Shown here: positions 13,201 to 24,774 of the stretch, one piece after another
How positions within the stretch are numbered: the first letter of the stretch is position 1
Layout: each line of letters opens with the position of its first letter
Assembly: GCF_030936135.1 (NCBI RefSeq)
Contig: NC_082594.1
Location: 130,114,668 to 130,178,667 of the forward strand
DNA: 64,000 nucleotides
Direction: 5' to 3'
Source: Gavia stellata
Taxonomy: Eukaryota; Chordata; Aves; Gaviiformes; Gaviidae
The notes under the pieces: generated by a model
Databases searched by the model: none
Seen by the model: the letters and a program-made list of their open reading frames with translations, nothing else
What the model was told of the DNA's origin: nothing
Program-made: the position numbers and the translations under genes

Positions 13201-16200
13201 TTTTCTCAAATCTAGATGTAGCCTCTGGACAGGTTTACCCAATGTTTCTTAAAGCTGGTGCCAGGTGCCGTATAGGTCCACTCAGACAAGATAGAAATGC
13301 TGTTATTTGGAAGAGGTTGTGCTATGAGAAAATATGATAAAAATCCATAAGCTGTCAACTGAAGTGATTTGCTTGACTACTATCAGAGGTGGGAGGGTAC
13401 AGACAGAGGTGACTCTGCTCTGAGACTGCTCTGCAGACCAGAAAGACCTTTTCCATCATTGCCTGACAAAAGGGCAGCATTGCTGTCAGAAGCAGATCTC
13501 ACCCCTGTGACCCATCTGCAAAAACTATGTTTAAGAACAAGGAAACCAAAGGTTTCAGCTTCATAATTTCACTGTTTTTTAAAAATATGCAGACTTTGAA
13601 TATTAGGGGCTCCGTTTTCCCTTTTTGTCGAAGCTCTTTCTACAGTGAAGTAAACCAAGTAATGGTCAAGGAGTTGATGTAGTCCCACAGGGCAAACCAA
13701 AGGGATGGGAAATGGGGTCTTGCTCTGTGCTGGGGAGGAGTTATACAACTGTAAAGAAAAAGCACTTTGACTTTGGCGACTGTTGTGCAGAGTGAGTGAT
13801 TTATCATATTTCAAATTTTCATTTGGATTTGAGACAAACAGATTTTGGCATATTAGCTTCTCCCGTGGGTATATCCCAGACATTCTCAATCCTTGATGGG
13901 CAGGACTATCCTGGAAAGAATTAGGCAGGTTGAGGGGTGAGTCACTGCCCTTGTTCCTTCAGCTGATGGCATGTGTTCAGTCCCCAGGGAAATTATGAAG
14001 AAATGTAACCTCCCTATTAATAGGTCCAACAGAAGAGGCATCCCAGCCAGCTGTGAAAGACTGATACAGACATAACAGCATTAGGCTTTGCCATTTCCCT
14101 TGGACTCATTCAGTTTGTGACCATGGAGCAGCTTGCAGCAAGACCAACACAGCAACAGAAGGTGGGGATACCATGCCCGTGCCTGAGCAAAGACAAACTC
14201 ACTCCTGACATTACACCAACACACAAAGAAAGGAAGAATTAACCATGCAAGGCATTTGTACAGAGATGGATGGGTCCTTCTTCATAGCTTTCACCATGTC
14301 ACTGGTCTGTAAAACTAAAAGGCTAGTTGCAGAAGCTGAGTTCGATCACCCCTCATGTATTGAGGAGAACCAGCAAGCAGTGTGATGGCTGCTTGCACTT
14401 CCCTTGGCTTCAGGCCACAGTAATACTCTAAAGTAAATGAAAGCAAAGTAGGAAGAACATGAATGCCCCTGCTCCAAATGTGTCATGTACAGGTTGCTTG
14501 ACACAGAGACGACGAGAGGAAACAGAGAGCAGAGTGCCACAAGGTTGGCAATTGCTATCTGCTAAGCATTTTGGAAGTGGTTGCCACCATGACTGGAGCT
14601 TCTTGTGAAGACACTTGGAAGAAAGTGAGTGAGATACGGCCAGGGGAGAGCAGGGAGAAGACTGAGCAGCAAGTGAAGGAGGCAGAGGAAGTCAGAGTAT
14701 GGTCAAAGAGTAAAGGGCCCCTCAGCAGTGGTGGGAGCATGGGAAGAGAGAGTTGGGTAGAGGAAAAAGATCTGCTGGGAAGCAGATGCATGTAAGGGGA
14801 TGGAGTGAGGGGCAGGAGGAGAGTGGGGAAAGCACTGTGTCTAAAGGGCCCTGCAAGGGTCACACCAGAGGTAGAAATCCTTCCTTCAGGGGTTGCAAAT
14901 CACAGTTACATTGGCTGGATTAGGGGGCCATGCCACTGTAAACAGAAGTGGTTTATCCAAAGAGCAAACCTCTCTGCCAAGAGGTTATCTAGAGAAGTAT
15001 GGAGACATTAATTTAGGAGGCAATTTTTAACCTTGGCAGCTGCCTTACCCTGTCTCCCCAACAAGGCAGATGAAACCTGATGGATACAGGGTTCTGCAAT
15101 GCTAAGGGATATTTCTTGTTTAGTTAACGTTCCTCATTTATACGATGATAACAAGAGCCCAAGGAAAGCACTGCTCTGCCATCCTATCTCTATAGGTCAG
15201 AAGTTTAAGGTAGTATTGCCATCATTATTTTTTTAAACATTGAAATACCCAGGCTGGACACCATGTATCTTTCGCACTAGCTGGCATTCTGCAGCAACAG
15301 TCTCATTTGTATTCTGTCTTTTACTTGAACAAAAAAACCCACTCTGCATTGCCACAACTAAGTACTTCCCCACTGCGATACAGAGATTGCCAGTCACACT
15401 AAATTCAACATGTCCCTGCTAACATATTTTATTCATACTGATGGTCTGCTTCACAGTGTGTTCCCAAAGACTTGCTTTAAAATTTAAGCTCCAGACTTCC
15501 AACAAAATATATAAAGCAAAATAAAGTGAGTATCTTTTTCTAGGTAGCTGTACAATGGAGTTGCCTCTCCTTCAAGGCTGATCTATCACAGATTTCAGGC
15601 TGGTTTTTTTTCCACACACAGGGCTTGAGTGTCTTCCTGAACAAAGGAGAAATTTGTGACTTCTTAAAGAATTATTGTCTATAAAGTCCTGCTCCTTTTC
15701 CAGTTAAAAATGAATTTCGGGCTGTGGAGAAGTTTTGGACTGGATGATCACACAAAGTGAGGCTTCCTCCAAGATTGTGTTCATGAGTGGACCTCACCAG
15801 GACACAAAAAGTCCCTGACACCGAACCAACCCTTGGAGCACTGGATTTCTGTCCTGAGGAGCAGGATTGGCCGTATCTGTTGGGGATTAAAGTATCACTG
15901 GTGCCTCTGGGTTGGATCGTCGCACAGTAGCCTTTTCCTTACACTCTGATTTTGTTTGTGAAAGGAAATCCAGCTAAACCCATGAAGTAACTTCAAGTAA
16001 GCTATTGCAGGGAATCTGATGACTCTGTGGCCCAGAGCCAATTTTTGTAAGGCTCTCCTTTTCTGTCAGCACGTCCAGGGTTTCGCCCGTGGGTCTGGGC
16101 AGAACTTACAGGAGCATCGTCTGGGTACAATAAAGGCTGTGTAACATTTGGCATTCTGACACACGTTGGATACTCCTGGGGCTGGGAAATGTCTGGGCTA

Positions 16201-18559
16201 AACTAGACTCTTTCCACAGCCCACAGGGAAAGATAGGATCTCCAGGGGATGGCTCACAGCCTCTCAGACATGTCTCAGGGTAGGAGGACTCACCATCTGG
16301 AGCTTCCTCTATCGTGTCAGAGAGATGCAGGCAGAGTTCACAGCGGGCACCGCTACTTTTCCAATAAACTGAATGAGGCAGATCTATCCTTTCTTTTGTG
16401 GACAGAGCAAAACATCTGGGGAGAAATGGGGAAAAAAGAAACATCAGCTGCTGGCAGTGATTCGTGTCAGGAGCAACAGGCCAGAAAAGATCCCTCCCTT
16501 TACCCTGCATAAGACATTTCCTGCAACACTTGAGTTTCCTCTCACTGAGTCTTACCGCAACCACTTTTTGAATTTTTACTGGCGTCAATATGAGACCACT
16601 CTTGGTGCAACATACAGTCCCTACGGTCATGAGGTTGAGCACTGCTCCATGAGTGACAGTGCAGTCCAGGGATGGCAAGACTGGGCTGCTCCATGGGGGA
16701 AGGTGAGTTGGGAGCCAAACAAGGTGATCAGGACAGGTCCAGGGCAATAACCATGATCAGTCACAGTCCAGTGACGTCCAGGCAAGGCCAAAGTGACAGG
16801 GAAGGTCTGAGTTCAAGCTGGGAACTCGAGTCACTGTGGTCCAAGGCTAGACGCAACAGAAACTTGAGACAGCTCAGGCAAGAGCTAAGGCCAAGGGACT
16901 GAGCTTCAACATCACCGCTGGGTCAGCAGGTGATGGAGGGTCCAGAGGAGGCTGGTCAGGGCAATGACAGCTTGCTGGTGACAGCCATCGTGAGGGGAAG
17001 CCTAGGAGTAATGTTACCCCTTGGCTGGTTAAGCACTTCTAACACTTAGCCAATAACAGGACTTATCCTCAGACATTCAGCTTTTTAATTGACACCATAC
17101 TTTTATTCTAAGAACTCTTCCTCTCGTGCTGTTCGATGTTATGTGACTATTAATAGCCTCTCCCGCAAGGAGCTGGAAGCAGAGGGAGAGCTAAGAAGAT
17201 TAATTATATTATGAAATGCTACAATAGATACCCTGCAAAGGAGTGGAGAAGAGCTGCTCGCTGCCAGCTTCTCCTTCTCCCACCAGAGCTTCCCAGGTGG
17301 CACCAGCTCCCTGGCTCGGGCAGCTCAGCCACAGCTATAATTCAGTGTGAGTCAAAAATTTTATTTCAGCAGGAAAAGCTGAAACAGCAGAGGCCTTCTT
17401 CTCACCGTCTCTGGACAAGCCCAGGAGAGTCACAAATGGTTTGTTTAATGCCATCTCTCATTATTCCTGGCACTTTATGACTCATTAAGTGTCCTAGTTT
17501 TGTAACTAACTCCTGCTGAGCTCAACATTTGATACACATTTATGGGTGGCCTGTTGGCTGTAATAACGATTGAACTATTCATAATTCCCCTAACCATGTT
17601 AACTCCCTCCTTTGCGTGCCAGGTTTCTTTTAAACAACTGTAAGATGAAGATACTGGGGACTTCAGTTCTTAATGCAGAATGAATTATATTTATCTGGAC
17701 AATTTATTAGTATAGCTGTATACTGCAATTAGACACACTTGTCCTGAGCCTAGATAAACTATGCTGTGTCCTAATACCTTTTACACTGCTCCCCTTCTGT
17801 ATCTACTACATCTTTTACCATGTATGTATCCATGCAGATGGGTGCCTGATACCAATTCCCCTCAGAAGAAGGTCAGCAGCATGCATATCAGTATTCATTC
17901 ACTTTTATAGAATGGGAACAAGAGCCAAAAGACCCTTCTTGCCCATTACAGGTGGGAATTAGAAGTAAGGGACCTCTGTTCGAGAACTTTCTTGTGATAT
18001 GAGTGATCTAGTTAGTTGCTGCCCTGTTTCCAGCTTGCTTTCTTTGCAAAAGGTCAGCGAGAATTCAAAACAGAGCCCCGCAACATGTTGACCCAACCTG
18101 ACAACAGATGCAAACAGGGCAACCGCAAGCACTCAGCACAAGTTTGACAGACACAAGTATTTTTCGAGATGACAGCACATTTAACCTGTCTCTTCTGAAA
18201 GCGTCATGCACAATCACCTCTGAGACAGGTAGACAGGTCTGTGATTTAGGTTAATTTCCCTTTCATTCACTTGAAGCAAAGAGTCATTTGCCTGGCCACT
18301 CTGAAAAGATGTGACTTTGTGTCTACAGTGAAACAAATTCAGTCTGTGTATATTGGAGCATGACTGAAAAGTCATCAACAAAATCACACAGGTCCAAAAG
18401 GAAGGTCAGTATCTTGGGTTACTTTAAACTCAAGCTGGAAGTTATTTGCAGCTTCAACCAAAGAGTCTGACATAGAAGCATGCCTGATTTCAGACTTTGA
18501 TTTGGAGGAGAAGGCTCTCAGAAATTAATCTGTGTATAGGACAGTATTCAAGATGGCCT
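7298..18559. other. Intergenic, no gene recognised
   Basis: No exon set can be supported. Two long open frames exist, about 218 codons at 10363-11019 (+) and 213 codons at 16106-16747 (-), but neither resembles a family I recognise and neither has coding-like composition or splice context; I treat them as chance. A weak MIR-like stretch lies at 10046-10135. The AT-rich stretch 17480-17770 looks low in repeat content and could be a conserved non-coding element, but that needs alignment. Confidence 0.65.
10046..10135 (+). repeat. MIR-like SINE fragment
   Basis: The pattern 'attattaccactgtacaggc' followed by 'agggaaatg', then 'gacacttcccaaggccag' follows the order of the MIR core (ttattatccccattttacag / gaggaaactgag / gacttgcccaaggtcac). 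Heavily diverged, judged by eye only. Confidence 0.35.
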
Positions 18560-19136
18560 TGTACTGGGTCTGGCTGGGATGGAGTTAACTTTCTTCACAG
18601 CAGCCCGTATGGTGCTGTGCCTTGCATCTGTGGCTAAAATAGCATTGGTAACACACCAATGTTGTGGCTATGGCTGAGCAGCGCTTGCACAGTGTCAAGG
18701 CTTTCTCTCCAACACCCCACCACCACCAACAACCTTAAAGGTCAGTAGGCTGGAGGTGGGCAAGAGGTTGGGAGGGGACATAGCCGGGACAGCTGACCCA
18801 ACAAACCAAAGGGATACCTCATATCATATGACATCAGCAATAAAAGCTAAGGGAAGGGAGGATGATGGGGGGATGTTTGTGGTTATGTCATTTGTTTTCC
18901 CAAGAAACCACTACATGTACAGGACATGGCTGGACATCTGCCTGCTGATGGGAAGTAGTGAATGAATTCCCCTTTTTGCTTTGCTTCTGTGTGCAGCTTT
19001 TGCTTTTCTTAATAATGGTATTTATCTCAACCCATGAGCTTTTCCATCTCATTTTCTTCCTCAGTCCTGTTGAGAAGGGAGAGTCAGAGAGCGGCTGGGT
19101 GGGCGTCTGGCAGCCAGTCAAGGTCAACCCACCACA
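18560..19136 (+). mobile_element. Solo LTR of avian ERVL-type endogenous retrovirus
   Basis: Starts TGTACTGGGTCTGGCTGGGA and continues with 'tggagttaactttcttcacagcagc'-type sequence, the characteristic 5' end of a common avian ERVL LTR family. It includes the 'gttgggaggggacatagc' and 'gggacagctgaccc' blocks, a TATA/poly(A)-like 'aataaaagct' near 18839, and a 3' end at ...ccaccaca (19136). Length is about 577 bp with TG...CA ends. No internal retroviral coding sequence flanks it, so it is a solo LTR. No clean target-site duplication was seen. Family assignment is from memory of the consensus. Confidence 0.8.
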
Positions 19137-21900
19137 GGGTTCTGGACAAAGATTAATTTTCTTGACTGGTTCTCTCCATTTTGGTTACTGCTGATCACAA
19201 AGAAAACAGATGACATAAACTTCAAAGGCATTTTCATATGAGAATTGTCAATTTGATTCAATACTGCCAACTTCAACATTCAATAGTCAACAGTCCTGAT
19301 TAAAAAGGAAAAAAACACTTGGGGTCTTACCTTTGCAGTCTTGGTGTTTGAGCCCACAGGATGTGGTATTATGACCAGCATATTCCAGTTCAAGCCTGGG
19401 TTGCCCTACTGAGAGTGGCCCCACTCTCACTACTGCCTGTTTTATATTCCTGCTGCTTGTCTTAGGTCAACACTAGCAGTCAGGAGGACAGTCAAACAAG
19501 CTTTATGATCTGGCTGGCAAACACAGGGACAAGAAGGGTCTCATTCATTCTTGCAAAATCTTTTGTTTCAAAGGTGGTTTGCAGTAGCAGCCAGGCTGTG
19601 TTCAGAGTCTGCCATAGGGCATCCCAGAAGGAGCAGATGACGCAGGAGGTCTGCACAGGAGTCCAGTTTGTCACCGCAGCATTTCTCACTGTGCACAGCA
19701 GTTCCTGTCAGCAGGAAAAAAAACCCATCGCTGATTTCAGCCAAGTGCTTTAACTGCAGTATTTCTGTCTTTGTCCTGCATTGGTTTATGCAAGGTTTAG
19801 ACACTTACTATTGATGTCTTGGGCTTTTGCTGAAGGATAGCACTTTAAAGTTAGAGACGTGGCTGTTATGAAATGAAGAAAATGCACAAAATCACCCCTG
19901 GAGGAGTGAAAACAACAAATTGCAATGCACAGGCTTCAGTGTCAGAGAATAGGCTTCTCTGGAAGGCATTTAGTTACTTTCTTACCCCATGAAACAAGTG
20001 ACATCTCTCAGAAAAGACTCCCAGTGGGGAACTTGATCCTTTGGGAGGGAGGATGAGCTAGTGATTAGAAAGGAAATGCAAAGGTGTTTTCAGCATAGAG
20101 GCTGCTAATACAGTACATTACATTGTTAATGGAAATGTAGCTTTGCACCTTCTGTTTTTCTCCCAGCAGAATTAATTTCAGCACTGTTTGCATGCCAAGC
20201 ATGCACACTCACAGCTGTGAGCTCCAGGGAGTGGGAGAAGGCACAGCTTGGACCTGCACAGATAAGATCACAAAGATTCTGCAACAGGGCTGGGAGCTGA
20301 ACCCACTGCCTTTGCCAAGTGACTTCACCACAAGACCATCTTTGCTCCTGCCCACAGTAACTGTCCCACACCATTACAGACAGACCTCAGAAGCCAGCAG
20401 ATTGGGGGAAAAGCATCTGGCTGTTTCAAAGTCCTTTGGGAGATCTGCAGGGATAGGAGTTTTCTGTTCCGCTCTGCGATGCAGCAAAGAGGGGGAAACC
20501 ACCCACCATTTCCCACAGAGCAGCTATTGTTTCCCAGTACTCTAGTCCGACCTGCACCCTCGTTCCTGCCAGGAATCTCTCAGTTTCAAGGCTGCATGTG
20601 TCATTTATTAAGAAATATGAGAGAGCAGGGAGGAACAGCTTTTAAAGAAGCAGGCCGTGCACAGGCAGGGAAACACAGTGCTAAGTGTTTGGGAACCCTT
20701 GGAGATGAAAGTACCACAGGAGTGCCACACGGCAGTGCTGCTGGTATACGTACTGTGCTGCTAACAAACCACATGCTGGTTATGGAGACAGACGATTGTG
20801 GAGCTGGAGGCACAGAGCTCACTAAATCCAATGGTCACAAAATGGAGAAGTAAAAGGAGTAAATTGTTCCATGCAACAGGAGCCACCGGCCCAAGCTGAA
20901 AGCCCTGGGAAACAAAGCAGCAGGGCATGTAAGAAGTACTTCCTTGGCAGCTGCCTGCAAATGAAGCAGAGGAATTTTTCACTTGGATTTGCAGCTGCGT
21001 GTTTGTGAAGAAAATGAGTGTGGAAAAGCTGGAGAAACACCAAGAGAGAGTTTCTGAGAGGACTGTAGGCTTGTACTTGAGAGAGGGCAAAGTACCTCCT
21101 GCTGTGCTGGTGTGCTCAATGTACACAAACTGCAGGAATATCCAACTCGTATTTCATCCTACTGGAAGCAAGTCGCAAAGTCCCAACTCCTAATTAGCTG
21201 CTCAGACCAAGAGGAGATCATCTATTTTCCAAGTGCTTAGGTAAAAGAAGAGTGAAATCATAAGATGTGAGGCAGCGCTTCTGCTTATTATTGCGGTGCC
21301 AAAGCACAGCATCTTAAATAAAGCCAGCAGTGTTATTTCGTATGTGCTTAGGAGCAAACTGTAATCCCTCATCCAACATTACCTCAGTCTGGAGAGTTAC
21401 CCCTGTGTAAATGAGGCCATAACTATATATACACAGCCATTAACTTACTCTGTTCCAATCAGCGTAACTGTTATCATTGCTTTGTATACCGAAAGAAGAA
21501 AAACCAGCAGAAAACTTGTTTACTGGCAAGTTTGTTTCCAGAAAGACAATTTGCATGTATTTTTCACATCTCTGCAGAACAAAGCTCTTCATACTCACAA
21601 GACAGAAACTTCCTGAAGTCAAAACCTTCAGGCCAGAGCTTGCTTTCTTCGCCTCGTGTTAATCAGCAGATTTGTGAACCTGTCAATAAAGTTTACCAGG
21701 GCTGTGAGTCACCACACGATAACCCTGAAGGTTATCTGGCGGCTTATCCAACCAGCCCAGCCTTGGTTAAAGAGTCAAAGAGACGATTTGAAGCTGAAAA
21801 TCAACGACAGCGGGATTTTACAACTTCCAGCCCGCCCGCGATACATCACTTACGTAATATTGAGCATTTTGTTTAAATGTGCGAAGCCTAGAGCTGCGAA
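19137..21900. other. Intergenic, upstream of NDUFB4
   Basis: No exon recognised on either strand. Open frames are short and unrelated to known families. The interval leads into the GC-rich promoter region of NDUFB4. Confidence 0.65.
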
Positions 21901-22210
21901 AGGGAGCGCAGCCATGGCCACCCCATTATCCCCCCGGGCCCGCAACAAACTCAACAGCACAGAATGCCTTACACCTCAGCTCTGCCCTGGAGGTCCTTTT
22001 TTTCGCAGGGGGAAGGGGAGAGGCCATTGAACCTGCTAGGACGGTTGTCAACAAGGGCCCCCCGTCCCTTGACGCGACCACCCCTCTGCGAGGCCTCAGC
22101 CCCCTCAGCCGCCATGGCCGGGGCGGGGAGGACGCTGCTCCCGCCGGCCCCGCCGCGAGCCGGCAGGGGGCGCGGGGCTCCTCCGGCGGCGCGAGGCCGG
22201 CACCGCCTCC

Positions 22211-22222
22211 CGCGCCTGCGCG
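22211..22222 (+). promoter_or_regulatory. NRF-1-like site
   Basis: The sequence cgcgcctgcgcg matches the NRF-1 palindromic core (GCGCMTGCGC) and lies 33 bases upstream of the NDUFB4 ATG. NRF-1 controls many nuclear genes for respiratory-chain subunits, so the site fits the gene. Motif match only. Confidence 0.5.
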
Positions 22223-22252
22223 TCGGCAGGGCGGCGCGGCGCCGGGTCTTCA

Positions 22253-22263
22253 AGATGGCGGCG
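22253..22263 (+). promoter_or_regulatory. YY1-like site overlapping the start codon
   Basis: AAGATGGCGGC is a full match to the long YY1 consensus, and it contains the NDUFB4 ATG. YY1 motifs placed just downstream of the transcription start, across the initiator ATG, are common in nuclear mitochondrial and ribosomal genes. If it works this way here, transcription starts close to 22240 and the upstream in-frame ATG at 22114 would be outside the main mRNA. Confidence 0.55.
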
Positions 22264-22455
22264 GGGCCGCCTCCCACCGCCTCGCAGGCGTACCGGCCTA
22301 ACCGCTTCGTCTCGCTGCCGGCCGAGCTCGACCCCGACACCTACGATGCGTCGCCGGAGAAGCGCCGCGTCGAAGCCGAGCGCTTGGCCATCCGTGCCCG
22401 GCTCAAGCGGCAGTACCAGCTGCAGCTGAACAACCCCAACCCACCGGCCGTCATC
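22255..22455 (+). CDS. NDUFB4: NDUFB4 coding exon 1
   Basis: Encodes residues 1-67, from [10 protein letters not shown] to NPNPPAVI. The donor is ATC|gtgagt in phase 0. It ends just before the conserved EDP motif of exon 2. The exon is GC-rich, in keeping with its place in the CpG island. Confidence 0.93.
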
Positions 22456-24668
22456 GTGAGTGGGGAGGGGGGCGCGGGCCGCGGGGTCTGTCCGCCTCGC
22501 CCGGTCTGTCCGCCTCGCCCAGCGGCCCGGAGCGGGGCCCGGGCCTGGGTCCGTGCGGGCGGGGCGCTGCCTTCCCCGTGACCTTGGTGCCTTTTCCAGC
22601 GTGGGCCGGGAGGCAGCCGGGGGCTTTCTAGGCCCCAGCGCCGCGGCGGGGACAAACGGGGCTGCGCCGGGTCGGGTGGGAGTTGCAGGGACCCTGGGGC
22701 CTCATTCTGGTTTTCTTTCCAACCCAGGAAGATCCTGCCTTGGTTCGCTGGGCCTATGCTAGGACACAAAACGTCTACCCTACTTTCCGCCCGACACCTA
22801 AGACGTCCTTTCTAGGAGCTCTTTTTGCGATAGGTCCTATCCTCTTCTGGGCTACTGTCTTCAAAGTTGACAGGGTGAGTCTGTTGACCACACTGAGCAT
22901 CAGTGAACAGCAAATTGTAAAATGTAGATCTGCCTGGAGACTTAAGTGGTGGGATCCTCTTGCACCTAAGAATGATTAACACCATTAAAGTAATGAGGGA
23001 AGGAAGGCTGACACTGAGCCTACTATCTCAAAGCCACATAACTGTTTGCAAAGTCCTGCTGTGCTAAGAGCCCTGTATTGTACCCTTGGGTATGGCCAGT
23101 CACAGTTTCCCTGATCAAGATATTTTGCTATAATAAAGCTCTCTGTAGCAGTGATAGTGTAAATTAATCATAAGAGACTATTTTTCAGCTGTTGACATGC
23201 AGTAACTGCATTTTCTAAAATAAATAAATAGGGACCTTATGGATGACAGACCTAGCAAGGTCTCTCTGAATTGCTTAACCATTTCTCTAATCTCGTGAAG
23301 CAAATGGGAAGGAGTACTTATGCTGATTACAGTGCCTGATCTCAGCTGGATTTTTTACATTTTGGAAGGTTTATCTTGCTTGTGTTCTAACTCCTGAAAT
23401 GTGGGCATCAGAATCTGAGCAATGGTAGATCATTCTGAAAATACTTGGCTGTATACATACATAAGAAAATGCTAGGTGACTGCCAGAGACTGGCTGTTTT
23501 TAGTAGTGAATTTGTGGCTACTGTAAAACACTTTTATTTCACTCTTTTGCAAAAATGTAGCATTTTTAGATCAAGTCATAAACTGGGAAGCACAAACTTC
23601 AATTAAAATTAATAGAATATTTGTAGGGAACGCTGTATAATTGGATGAATCGAAAATACAGGTTTCAGGAAATGTGCCGAGCAGGTTGATATAAATGTTT
23701 TTGAAACTTCAGTATCCCTGCAGTATTTTGTCATGCTGGTTTGGTTTTGTTCGTAAAGCCACACGTGGGCTTAGCCACCAAGCGTGGCTTAGCATGTGAG
23801 TGCTTGAAAATAAACCTGTGTGAGTGAAATCTAGATATGCTTGCCTGGGAATATTTAAGCTGAAGTCTTTAATGTAATCTCTAGGACAACTTGTTTTCCT
23901 TTATTCCATTTTCCTTACTGACGTTTAGGGATTTTTCTTTTGTTTTCTGGTAGTATATAAAGCACAATAACTATTACACTCTTTTCTCTGAGGAGTGTTT
24001 GTTGTGTGTCTGGGAAAGCAAAAGATAAATTGCCAAGTCTTAAGCAAGTCTTCTGGTTTTATCCAGCAGAAGGAATCTGGGCAATATCTGCAGTGTCTGT
24101 GTACTGTAACAGTACCTGTCAGAAAGGTACATGACTGCAGACTGAGATAGAAATGGGCTGAAAGTGAGTACAGGCACGTTTAGGCAAGTGGTTAAGAAGT
24201 TTCTCTATAATTAGATCTCTGAACTGGATTATTCAGCCAGAAGGAGGAGGCAGAAACTAAAGGTATAAATTAGCTGTGACACAACTATTTTGGTGAAAAA
24301 TACATCACAGGAATTGGTCTCTGCTGGCCTGTGAGAGTGGATAGATGTGCAGAGAGGTCAGTCTGAGCATGTCTTCCATAGCTGGTAGGTGAAGCTAAAT
24401 GCCGTGCTCTTCTTTACTTTTTAACCGCAATGGCTGTTACCAGAGTTTGTGTTTATAGATCATTTAGGTTGGAAAAGACCCTTAAGATCATACATGGTGC
24501 TATCTCCTATAGTCCATGCTGAAATACTAGGACTGTTTTTCTCTCATCCAGGCTGATTGAAACTTCTTCTCTAAGAGGATAATGATGAATGTTCTCTTTC
24601 TTCCACAGGATCGTAAAGAGAAGCTTATCCAAGAAGGTAAATACAAGCGACCGTTCAGTGTATTTTGA
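22255..24668 (+). CDS. NDUFB4: NDUFB4, complex I subunit B15 (gene span, 3 coding exons)
   Basis: NADH:ubiquinone oxidoreductase 1 beta subcomplex subunit 4, an accessory, non-catalytic single-pass protein of the distal membrane arm of complex I in the inner mitochondrial membrane. Joined exons 22255-22455, 22728-22874 and 24609-24668 give 135 residues (human 129). Family hallmarks: N-terminal [11 protein letters not shown] (about 21-31) followed by a basic, heptad-like helix ([19 protein letters not shown]); [23 protein letters not shown] (68-90, start of exon 2); one transmembrane helix near 97-112 ([16 protein letters not shown]); and a C-terminal [11 protein letters not shown] tail (from 117). 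Both introns are phase 0 with GT-AG ends. The start is chosen by homology and has an A at -3 and G at +4. An in-frame ATG lies 141 bases upstream (see findings). Convergent neighbour: HGD. Confidence 0.95.
22728..22874 (+). CDS. NDUFB4: NDUFB4 coding exon 2
   Basis: Encodes residues 68-116, EDPALVRW to ATVFKVDR, including the only transmembrane helix. Acceptor ttctttccaacccag; donor AGG|gtgagt. The length, 147 bases, keeps frame on both sides. Intron 1 before it is only 272 bases. Confidence 0.95.
24452..24502 (-). repeat. CR1 LINE fragment in NDUFB4 intron 2
   Basis: The stretch 'agatcatttaggttggaaaa' then 'gacccttaagatcata' is the reverse complement of a CR1 3' end. Only about 50 bases are recognisable. 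Confidence 0.6.
24609..24668 (+). CDS. NDUFB4: NDUFB4 coding exon 3 (terminal)
   Basis: Follows acceptor ttcttccacag and encodes [19 protein letters not shown] then [14 protein letters not shown] is conserved with the mammalian protein; the last eight residues differ, as expected for this variable tail. Confidence 0.93.
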   Translation, partial: DRKEKLIQEGKYKRPFSVF

Positions 24669-24746
24669 GTTCCTGGAATTGCAGTGCTGTTCGTGGGATA
24701 TAAGTAAAATAAGATATATTGTGTGCTGTCGTTTCTTCTTCGTAAG

Positions 24747-24752
24747 AATAAA
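24747..24752 (+). terminator. NDUFB4 polyadenylation signal
   Basis: A canonical AATAAA 79 bases after the NDUFB4 stop, followed within 35 bases by a T/GT-rich stretch (gctcattggttgtcttgc) that fits a downstream element. Cleavage is expected near 24765-24775, giving a 3' UTR of about 100 bases. Confidence 0.75.
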
Positions 24753-24774
24753 TCTTAATTGCTCATTGGTTGTC

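Larger units (their letters stand above)
21900..22720 (+). promoter_or_regulatory. CpG-rich promoter region of NDUFB4
   Basis: GC and CpG content rise sharply here relative to both flanks and fall again in intron 1, as in a housekeeping CpG-island promoter. There is no TATA box near the start codon. The island covers the likely transcription start, exon 1 and the 5' part of intron 1. The opposite strand is also free of stops over 21969-22340, which is expected from the base composition alone. Confidence 0.75.

Noticed and set aside
16106-16747. 213-codon open frame on the - strand, with a competing frame on the + strand
   Set aside because: No recognisable domain, both strands open over the same bases, and no splice or promoter context; taken as chance.
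21969-22340. Arg/Ala-rich frame on the - strand across the NDUFB4 promoter
   Set aside because: Stop-poor because the region is GC-rich; lies antisense to exon 1 and has no homology.
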